Shown: positions 1 through 5,578 of the stretch, in pieces
Layout: the number at the start of each line of letters is the position of its first letter
How positions within the stretch are numbered: position 1 is the stretch's first letter
DNA from: Candidatus Segatella intestinihominis
Lineage (GTDB): Bacteria > Bacteroidota > Bacteroidia > Bacteroidales > Bacteroidaceae
Reading direction: 5' to 3'
NCBI GenBank assembly: GCA_900548535.1
Contig: URLG01000113.1
Coordinates: 1-6,196 of the forward strand
DNA length: 6,196 nt
Notes under the pieces: generated by a model
The model's database searches: none
The model's input: only the letters and a program-made list of their open reading frames with translations
What the model was told of the DNA's origin: nothing
Made by a program: the position numbers and the translations under genes

Positions 1-29
1 CGCTACCTTTTTGACCTCTGTGTCATCTT

Positions 30-1112
30 ATGAGGGCGGTTGCGGATTTGAGGATGAATAAAATGTTATTCTTCTTTTTCGATATTGAAAAGCGTATTGG
101 CTTAAAGAAATTAAGCAGCGCAGATTTGGGTACAAGTGGTACGAGTAATCAAACGCACATTGGACTTTATAATGATGTACTTCAGTTCTTGGGTGATAGT
201 GTTGTTACAACAGCAATGCTTGTCTATGGCGACTATTGTCAAATGTTGGATTGCTATTTTGATAGAATTGAAAATCCAGATGGAACTTACAGAAGCCCTA
301 AAATAAGAATTGGGAAAAAGGATGAGGATTCTGTCGCTTCCAAGATTCGAGAATTTGCTTTGACAGATGCCAGTGCTGATTGGTATCTTGTTTGGGCTGG
401 ACTTGAGAATAAAGACTTGGTGTTTTGGCTTATCAATAGTAAGTCAAATGATTTCAGTGTTATAAAGGACTTGGTAGGTTCAAAAACTCACATCATCACA
501 GATGAAGACAAGGCGTATGCCAGTCTAAAAAACATAATGGTAAACAAGATAAACCTGTCAAGTGTCAATATTCAGAAAGAGATAGAAATTATCTCACAAA
601 TAGGAGTTCAAAGCAAGAAGTATAAGCCTTTTGATTTGGAAAAGGCAAAGAGAAACATGGCTTTAGTTGGCAAGAGAGGTGAGGAATTTGTAAACAAATA
701 CCTTGAACAACAGAAGAACTTGCATCAAATAGAATCATTTGAATGGATGAATAAAAGTCGAGAAACGGGATTACCATACGATTTTATACTGAACGAAAAG
801 CAGTATATAGATGTGAAGTCAACAATGTTTGATTTCTCACAAAATATTGTATTTAGTAATCAAGAGGTTGGTTTTGTAAATCAGCAAAAATCAGAGTTTG
901 ATTATTCCGTATATCGTGTTTTCGACATTACTGAAGCAAATGCAAATCTGAAGATTTGTACACGATGTATGCCGTATATGGAGCAACTTAACAAGAATGT
1001 GCAGATGTTTAATGAGGCGATTATCCAAAGCAAAACACGATTATTAGGATTGAATGTAGCTGTATCTCCAACTGATTGCTTCGGAAACATACAGGAAACT
1101 ATAAGATTATAA
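30..1112 (+). CDS. DUF3883-domain protein, PD-(D/E)XK nuclease-like, possible B3-like N-terminus
   Basis: Numbered from the ATG at 30, residues 210-300 match DUF3883, a family of PD-(D/E)XK-fold proteins found in restriction and defence loci. The visible signature is G-K-R-G-E-E-F-V at 214-221, L-P-Y-D-F at 248-252, I-D-V-K-S at 260-264, S-N-Q-E at 276-279, then a Y-x-x-Y-R-V strand near 292-297. The candidate catalytic set is E219, D251, D261 and K263, all present, so it may be active. Residues 28-47 (L-S-S-A-D-L-G, then N-Q-T-H-I-G-L-Y) and the following stretch, which looks strand-rich, resemble the start of B3-like DNA-binding domains of EcoRII or MspJI type; this is a weaker inference. 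It is the first gene of the operon and could be the specificity subunit, a second nuclease, or both. Start uncertain: I give the longest frame (an in-frame TGA lies at 12-14). The Met codons at 54 or 63 may be the real start, and GAGG at 50-53 is well spaced for 63. No signal peptide; probably cytoplasmic. Confidence 0.85.
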   Translation: MRAVADLRMNKMLFFFFDIEKRIGLKKLSSADLGTSGTSNQTHIGLYNDVLQFLGDSVVTTAMLVYGDYCQMLDCYFDRIENPDGTYRSPKIRIGKKDEDSVASKIREFALTDASADWYLVWAGLENKDLVFWLINSKSNDFSVIKDLVGSKTHIITDEDKAYASLKNIMVNKINLSSVNIQKEIEIISQIGVQSKKYKPFDLEKAKRNMALVGKRGEEFVNKYLEQQKNLHQIESFEWMNKSRETGLPYDFILNEKQYIDVKSTMFDFSQNIVFSNQEVGFVNQQKSEFDYSVYRVFDITEANANLKICTRCMPYMEQLNKNVQMFNEAIIQSKTRLLGLNVAVSPTDCFGNIQETIRL

Positions 1113-1115
1113 AGT

Positions 1116-2846
1116 ATGGAAGAAATTATAAAGCATATAAACGATACAAATGCCAGTTATCGTCAACCAAATGCTGGCGATGCCAAGAATACAGATTTAT
1201 TCTTGGATAATGAGCATTATTCTCTGTTTAAAGATAGCGGAGACCAAATTACCGTTAGATATGATAAAGAAAATCTAACTAAGGCAATTTTGTTTATTGC
1301 ATCTATCTTGCCAAGAAAATTTGACCAATCAGCAACGCATGAGTTGGTCAAGTTTTCAAAAGAGTTTGTGCTTAATCAATTGGCTATAATAGAAGCTTTG
1401 TTTACGGAGGATGGTAAGTCCGTAAATACTTTTACGCAAGTGTGGACAGCTCGTAAGGATGTGCCACAAAAGAATGGAAAAATAGACAAGAGATTTTATT
1501 TCAATGGTCTATTGAAAGATGTTCTATATACAGATTGTAAGGGTGTTCTGTGCAAGACAAAATTTACAATTAGAAACTATTTTGCAGGAGGTTATTCTGA
1601 CTTACATATAATCAAGGAAGATGATGGAATCTTTGATGTTCGTGTAACTAATGCGAATGTCCCAACGTATGATAATAAGGAAGACGGTCTTGAAGAAACA
1701 GATAGTAAAGTTATTTTAAACCTCTCGTCTCAGCAAATCTTCTACGGTGCCCCTGGCACTGGAAAGTCTCATGCTGTAAAAGCTGTTTCAGACCAATATC
1801 CTGATACGATTAGAACTACGTTCCATCCTGATAGCGACTATGCTTCGTTTGTGGGTGCATATAAGCCTACTGTTGCAATGGAGAAATTGTATGATGAGGC
1901 AGGAGTGCCAGTGAAGGTTGGTGGGCAGGAATTGTCAAAGAACCAGATTACCTATAAGTTTGTTAAGCAGGCTTTCCTAAAGGCGTATGTGAAGGCTTGG
2001 AAAAAGTTCCAAAAGGCGGAAGATGCATCTCATGTTGATAGCCAATTCCTCGTCATAGAAGAAATCAACCGTGGTAACTGTGCACAAATCTTTGGCGACT
2101 TGTTCCAACTGTTGGATCGAAAGAATGGCTTTTCAGAATATCCGATAGAGGCTGATGAAGACATCGCCAAGAGCTTGCTGGATGAAGACACTCCAGAGAA
2201 TCCAAGTTTTGGAAAGGTTGGCTTGCAACTTGCTGGTTGGCAGAAAACTTATATCGAGAACTTGTTCCAAAAGAGCAAGGACAAAGATGTTATCGTAGAG
2301 AAAATCAGCAAGGGAAAGGTGCTCGTTCTCCCACGCAACCTCTATATCTGGGCAACCATGAATACCAGCGACCAAAGTTTGTTCCCTATCGACTCTGCTT
2401 TCAAACGCCGTTGGGATTGGAAGTATGTACCTATCAATACGAAAGTAAAGAAGTGGGCTATAGAAGTGGAAGGTCAAAAGTACTCTTGGACTTCTTTCTT
2501 GGATAACATGAACGAGCAAATCTTTAAGGTTACCCATTCTGAGGACAAGAAGTTTGGTTTCTTCTTCTGTCATGCCGACAAGAAATCGGACGATACTGTG
2601 GAGGAGGAAGATGTTATCAGTGCGGAGAAATTCGTGAGCAAAGTCATCTTCTTTATTTATAACGATGTATTCAAAGACTACGGCTTCGACCGAAAAATAT
2701 TTGAGGGAGAGGACGGCAAGTCAATACAATTCCACGAATATTATCACATGGATGGAAGCGTGGATGAGAGCAAGGTGAAGAAATTCCTTGAAAACGTGAA
2801 GGTGAAGCCATTTGAGGCAGAACAGGCAGAAGAAGCACAAGAATAA
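1116..2846 (+). CDS. McrB-type AAA+ NTPase (probable GTPase) of a restriction system
   Basis: Motor subunit: a ring-forming AAA+ NTPase of the McrB/LlaJI branch, expected to use GTP to translocate on DNA and to activate the nuclease encoded next. Residues 208-218 carry Walker A (G-A-P-G-T-G-K-S, K217). T-F-H-P at 235-238 with Y-A-S-F-V-G-A-Y-K-P behind it is the strand after the P-loop typical of McrB. Walker B is V-I-E-E-I-N-R-G-N at 313-321, with E rather than the usual D as its first acid. The McrB signature M-N-T-S-D is at 415-419, followed by F-K-R-R-W at 429-433, the likely arginine-finger/sensor region. Residues 1-200 precede the ATPase and match nothing I recognise; in E. coli McrB this position holds the DNA-binding domain. 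About 100 residues separate Walker B from MNxxD, nearly twice the E. coli McrB spacing. The tail (565-576) is acidic and Ala-rich. The start lies 3 bases after gene 1 with no Shine-Dalgarno, normal for Bacteroidota. GC rises partway through the gene. Confidence 0.92.
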   Translation: MEEIIKHINDTNASYRQPNAGDAKNTDLFLDNEHYSLFKDSGDQITVRYDKENLTKAILFIASILPRKFDQSATHELVKFSKEFVLNQLAIIEALFTEDGKSVNTFTQVWTARKDVPQKNGKIDKRFYFNGLLKDVLYTDCKGVLCKTKFTIRNYFAGGYSDLHIIKEDDGIFDVRVTNANVPTYDNKEDGLEETDSKVILNLSSQQIFYGAPGTGKSHAVKAVSDQYPDTIRTTFHPDSDYASFVGAYKPTVAMEKLYDEAGVPVKVGGQELSKNQITYKFVKQAFLKAYVKAWKKFQKAEDASHVDSQFLVIEEINRGNCAQIFGDLFQLLDRKNGFSEYPIEADEDIAKSLLDEDTPENPSFGKVGLQLAGWQKTYIENLFQKSKDKDVIVEKISKGKVLVLPRNLYIWATMNTSDQSLFPIDSAFKRRWDWKYVPINTKVKKWAIEVEGQKYSWTSFLDNMNEQIFKVTHSEDKKFGFFFCHADKKSDDTVEEEDVISAEKFVSKVIFFIYNDVFKDYGFDRKIFEGEDGKSIQFHEYYHMDGSVDESKVKKFLENVKVKPFEAEQAEEAQE

Positions 2847-2851
2847 GATTT

Positions 2852-5095
2852 ATGCACATTATCATAGAAGAGCATCAATATCCCGTGGAGGTACTGGGGA
2901 AAACGCTGGACGGCATCATGAACCTTAGGGATATGGACGGAAAGGTGAGCGTAAGCTACGTGGGGTATTACTATAATCCTACGCTGAAAGATTGCGTCTT
3001 TATTTTGCCAAAGGTCTTGATGGAAGATGTGAATGGCGAAGAACTTGTGTTCGGTCATTGCAAGCCTGAGGACATCATCGACTTGGAGAAACAAGACTTG
3101 CTGACCCAAGAGGAGCATGACTTTATCTATGAACTCTCCGTATGGATATATCGTGCCATCTGCGTATATCGAGACAATGCACAAGATGCCACTATCGTGA
3201 AGCAGCAACATGCCCAGGAAATGGGGCATGGCAAACTGCATCAATGCAATACCTTCCTCGACATATTGCTGGCTCTACTGAAATTCAACAGGGAGAACCA
3301 GAACTTCTTTTTCTTTGTTTTGCGAAATATCCACTCTGGTTTCAATAAAATCAACTGGAACCGGACCATCAACAAGTCAATGGCAGTGATGCAGGGCAAT
3401 ACGCCTACCTATTTGAACCCTATCAACAAGAAACGTCAGATAAACTTTGACGAGGAGCTTCTTGTCATCTACTTCTCTATCCTGCGTTACCTTCATGATA
3501 AGTATGGCTTTCCTGTGCAAATCAACGTGAACTTTCCGCTGATAACAAGCGAAAAATTCAATAGCTATATCGATGGTATGGGAAAAGTGCGCATGATGCA
3601 GATTAAGTACAAGTACTTTTCTGACAAGGCTTTGTATCTATGGGAATTGTGCAATGCCTTCTTTGAGCATAGCAAGAACATCAATGTGCAGACGGATGAC
3701 AAGGAATACTTGTTGGTGAAGAACTTCAACATCGTGTTTGAAGCTATCATAGACGAATTGGTAGGCTCCAAGAATTTACCAAAGGACTTGAAGGATCAAG
3801 GTGATGGCAAGCGTGTGGATCATCTGTATCCATATAAGAACTTGACCAACAATGAGGATGAAAAGGAGATATATTATATAGGTGACTCCAAGTATTACAA
3901 GCGCAAGCATCCGATAGGTAAGGAATCTGTGTATAAGCAGTTTACATACGCCAGAAATGTGATACAGTGGAATCTCGACTTGTTTAATGACGAGAGCAGG
4001 GCGGAAGAGCAAGAGAAGCATCCAAAGCTCAGAGATGATGTGACGGAAGGCTATAATGTCATCCCTAACTTCTTTATTTCGGCGGAGCAAAAGAATCTCA
4101 AGATGGAGGACAACATCCACCTGACAGATAATGACAAGAAGCAATTCATGTCGATGCAGTTTACCAATCGCCTCTTTGACAGGGATACTTTCCTTATAGC
4201 TCACTATGATGTCAACTTTCTGTTTGTTGTGGCACTTTATGGTCGCAATGAACAAGGGGAGAAAAAGGCATGGAAAGATAAGGTGAGAGCAATGTTCAGG
4301 CAGCAGATACAAGAGATGCTGACCGAGCAGTTCTCGTTTTATGCCATGACAGCCAAGGAGAATGTGAGTGCGGTGAACTATATCCAAGACCATTTCCAAC
4401 AGTTGCTGGGGAAGGTGTTCACTCCTTATGACGATAAGGGCGAGGCGCAGAAGTATTACTCATTGGCTCTTGACAGGGATGAGCAATTTGCTGGCGAAAA
4501 TGCAGCCATTCTCTCGCAGCTCAAAGATGCCTTCTATGTGGTGGAATGTAATATCGGTGATAATCCAAAGAAGTTGTTGCCTAAGGTGACTTCTTTGGCT
4601 ACAGGGATGATGGCATCTCCATCAGATTTCTTGACCATGCATTATCTCGAAAAGTATCAGGACAAGATGATAGTGATAGGTTGTTATCATGATGAGGCTC
4701 ACCTGAATTGGATTTTGGGCAACAATGACAAGGGCACGCTTATCTACAACTTGCGTGTAGGTAAAGACCGTCATGGTGCTTTGCCAAAGGCGCAGTTTGA
4801 CAAGATGGTGGTCAATTTCGTGGTTCTTTATGAATATGGTCATGAGCATGAGAATAAATATCGTGTCTTCCATGTGCATCATCATGCCTATATCAAGAAG
4901 GAGCGTATGGCGGAGACTGGCTATCCTTCTGAGCCGAAAGGCAATTACTTCTGCTATGTGTTTGACGAGGAGGTAACCCTTGGTACACTTGATATTCATA
5001 AACTCATTTCCGAGGAACGCATAGGGAATCGGGAGTATCAAGATGGTGCGCCTATCTTTAGAAGTGGAGCGGAATTGATGAAGTATAGGAAATGA
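2852..5095 (+). CDS. LlaJI/McrC-like restriction endonuclease with an extra C-terminal domain
   Basis: Nuclease partner of the upstream AAA+ motor. The PD-(D/E)XK core lies at about residues 290-370: F-E-A-I-I-D-E-L (296-303, E297), R-V-D-H-L-Y (321-326, D323), G-D-S-K-Y-Y-K (344-350, D345 and K347) and Y-K-Q-F-T-Y-A (361-367). This order matches LlaJI-type and McrC-type nucleases, where the D-x-K motif and a later K-Q-x-x-Y form the active site, so the site looks intact. Residues 1-290 should contain the part that docks on the AAA+ ring, by analogy with McrC; short runs such as Y-V-G-Y-Y and E-L-S-V-W-I-Y are seen, but no named domain. At 747 residues it is about twice E. coli McrC (about 350). 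The extra length includes a compact C-terminal region, about 550-720, with W-I-L-G-N-N-D-K-G-T-L (620-630), a His-rich strand (H674, H676-H678) and G-Y-P-S (690-693), which I cannot name. The start is 5 bases after gene 2. Cytoplasmic; no signal peptide. Confidence 0.85.
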   Translation: MHIIIEEHQYPVEVLGKTLDGIMNLRDMDGKVSVSYVGYYYNPTLKDCVFILPKVLMEDVNGEELVFGHCKPEDIIDLEKQDLLTQEEHDFIYELSVWIYRAICVYRDNAQDATIVKQQHAQEMGHGKLHQCNTFLDILLALLKFNRENQNFFFFVLRNIHSGFNKINWNRTINKSMAVMQGNTPTYLNPINKKRQINFDEELLVIYFSILRYLHDKYGFPVQINVNFPLITSEKFNSYIDGMGKVRMMQIKYKYFSDKALYLWELCNAFFEHSKNINVQTDDKEYLLVKNFNIVFEAIIDELVGSKNLPKDLKDQGDGKRVDHLYPYKNLTNNEDEKEIYYIGDSKYYKRKHPIGKESVYKQFTYARNVIQWNLDLFNDESRAEEQEKHPKLRDDVTEGYNVIPNFFISAEQKNLKMEDNIHLTDNDKKQFMSMQFTNRLFDRDTFLIAHYDVNFLFVVALYGRNEQGEKKAWKDKVRAMFRQQIQEMLTEQFSFYAMTAKENVSAVNYIQDHFQQLLGKVFTPYDDKGEAQKYYSLALDRDEQFAGENAAILSQLKDAFYVVECNIGDNPKKLLPKVTSLATGMMASPSDFLTMHYLEKYQDKMIVIGCYHDEAHLNWILGNNDKGTLIYNLRVGKDRHGALPKAQFDKMVVNFVVLYEYGHEHENKYRVFHVHHHAYIKKERMAETGYPSEPKGNYFCYVFDEEVTLGTLDIHKLISEERIGNREYQDGAPIFRSGAELMKYRK

Positions 5096-5112
5096 TTTAA
5101 AATATTGAAAAT

Positions 5113-5265
5113 ATGGACTTTAAGTTAGAGGATATAGAAGTTGTTGAGGAACGTCCCTTTGCAAATCATGATTTTTGGATGTCCATCAGCGACACACTCC
5201 ATGAAGGATTTATATCTGAAGGTCTAGCAAAATTAGATGATTATGCAGAACAATCCAGTACTTAA
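5113..5265 (+). CDS. Small acidic hypothetical protein (50 aa)
   Basis: ATG at 5113 to TAA at 5263-5265, starting 17 bases after the nuclease gene's stop, so it could ride on the same transcript. The product is acidic, beginning M-D-F-K-L-E-D-I-E-V-V-E-E and ending D-D-Y-A-E-Q-S-S-T, with no membrane segment or known motif. Its last 29 bases overlap the start of the next ORF in another frame. The upstream bases are A/T-rich with no Shine-Dalgarno, as for the large genes. I do not recognise it. Its size, charge and place behind a restriction operon would allow a small regulator or accessory protein, but nothing in the sequence shows this. It could also be the front part of one gene whose second part is the following ORF. 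Confidence 0.4.
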   Translation: MDFKLEDIEVVEERPFANHDFWMSISDTLHEGFISEGLAKLDDYAEQSST

Positions 5266-5482
5266 AAGATCTTATACAAACGATTTTCACCGTCAGAACA
5301 GTATGGGTGCAGTAAAGGAGGTAGAATCCATGTTATTGCATCCTTACTCGCGGGAGCAGAAGTTGGCACAGATCAACTCTCTGCGCCAGAAGGCAGTTTC
5401 AAAAGAGAGCAGCAACTTGCGAAGATCCAAGAAAAAAGAATTAGGCATAATTGAAGAATTTCAGAAAAGAGGATTGACCTAA
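5237..5482 (+). CDS. Small basic hypothetical protein (81 aa)
   Basis: The frame opens at ATG 5237, directly after an in-frame TAG at 5234-5236, and closes with TAA at 5480-5482 inside the terminator stem. The product is mainly helical in appearance and Lys/Arg-rich towards the end (R-R-S-K-K-K-E at 62-68), with a run H-P-Y-S-R-E-Q-K-L (35-43) that reads like a short amphipathic helix start. No known domain is recognised. Two starts compete: ATG 5237 (or ATG 5243), with no good ribosome site, and the internal ATG at 5330 (Met32), which has AAGGAGG eight bases upstream and would give a 50-residue protein. It lies on the same strand as the restriction operon and just before the terminator, so it may be its last gene. 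The nucleotide sequence looks coding rather than random because the frame runs exactly to a terminator. Confidence 0.55.
   Translation: MIMQNNPVLKRSYTNDFHRQNSMGAVKEVESMLLHPYSREQKLAQINSLRQKAVSKESSNLRRSKKKELGIIEEFQKRGLT
5315..5321 (+). promoter_or_regulatory. Strong Shine-Dalgarno-like site before internal ATG 5330
   Basis: AAGGAGG is followed by 8 bases and then ATG at 5330, the textbook arrangement. It sits inside the 81-codon ORF and is in frame with it, so it could set an alternative or true start. The large operon genes lack such a site and Bacteroidota rarely depend on them, so it may also be chance (it encodes Lys-Glu within that frame). Confidence 0.35.
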
Positions 5483-5526
5483 AACTAAAAAAGCAGCACG
5501 TGAAATCATGCTGCTTTTTTAGTTTT
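5481..5526. terminator. Bidirectional intrinsic terminator, perfect 18-bp stem
   Basis: The arm 5481-5498 is the exact reverse complement of 5509-5526, with a 10-base loop (5499-5508). The stem has a GC-rich core, GCAGC/GCTGC, flanked by A runs on the left and T runs on the right, so it gives a hairpin plus U-tract on both strands. It lies between two convergent genes and can end the restriction/small-ORF transcript from the left and the vWA transcript from the right. The left arm overlaps the stop codon of the 81-codon ORF. Confidence 0.92.
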
Positions 5527-5578
5527 ATATAATTTACTCGCTTGCAGGTAATTCTCTACTTATACTGAGGTCCATTCT

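Larger units (their letters stand above)
30..5095 (+). other. Three-gene McrBC/LlaJI-like restriction operon
   Basis: Three plus-strand genes follow each other with gaps of 3 and 5 bases and no room for internal promoters or terminators, so they are almost certainly one transcript. They encode a DUF3883 protein, an McrB-type AAA+ NTPase and a LlaJI/McrC-like nuclease. In the known McrBC and LlaJI systems a GTP-driven McrB-type ring translocates on DNA and works with a PD-(D/E)XK partner that cuts; gene 2 and gene 3 match those two roles. Gene 1 adds a second nuclease-like fold and possibly the DNA-recognition part. No methyltransferase is seen, so modification-dependent (type IV-like) restriction is the simplest reading, but a methylase gene beyond the left edge cannot be excluded. 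The promoter is not visible and probably lies upstream of the window. Confidence 0.75.

Noticed and set aside
11..33. A TTGACC box followed by TTATGA, resembling a promoter just before gene 1
   Set aside because: The spacing is only 11 bases, too short for a -35/-10 pair, and the Bacteroidota -7 element (TAnnTTTG) is absent at the right distance.
2133..2573. 146-codon minus-strand open frame opposite the AAA+ gene
   Set aside because: It lies entirely antisense to the Walker B to MNxxD part of gene 2, whose motifs prove that frame; the antisense product has no recognisable motif.
2744..3244. 166-codon minus-strand open frame across the gene 2/gene 3 junction
   Set aside because: It is antisense to two well-supported genes and has no recognisable motif.
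3776..4399. 207-codon minus-strand open frame, Leu/Ile-rich
   Set aside because: It is antisense to the nuclease core of gene 3. The apparent hydrophobic, membrane-like content comes from reversing Lys/Glu/Asn-rich codons.
4622..5041. 139-codon minus-strand open frame
   Set aside because: It is a shadow of the gene 3 C-terminal region; His/Met-rich composition mirrors the sense codons.
5257..5266. ACT-TAA-A at the end of the 50-codon ORF as a programmed +1 frameshift site
   Set aside because: It only loosely resembles the prfB-type slip site and has no stimulatory Shine-Dalgarno at the right distance, so it is not supported beyond noting the overlap.
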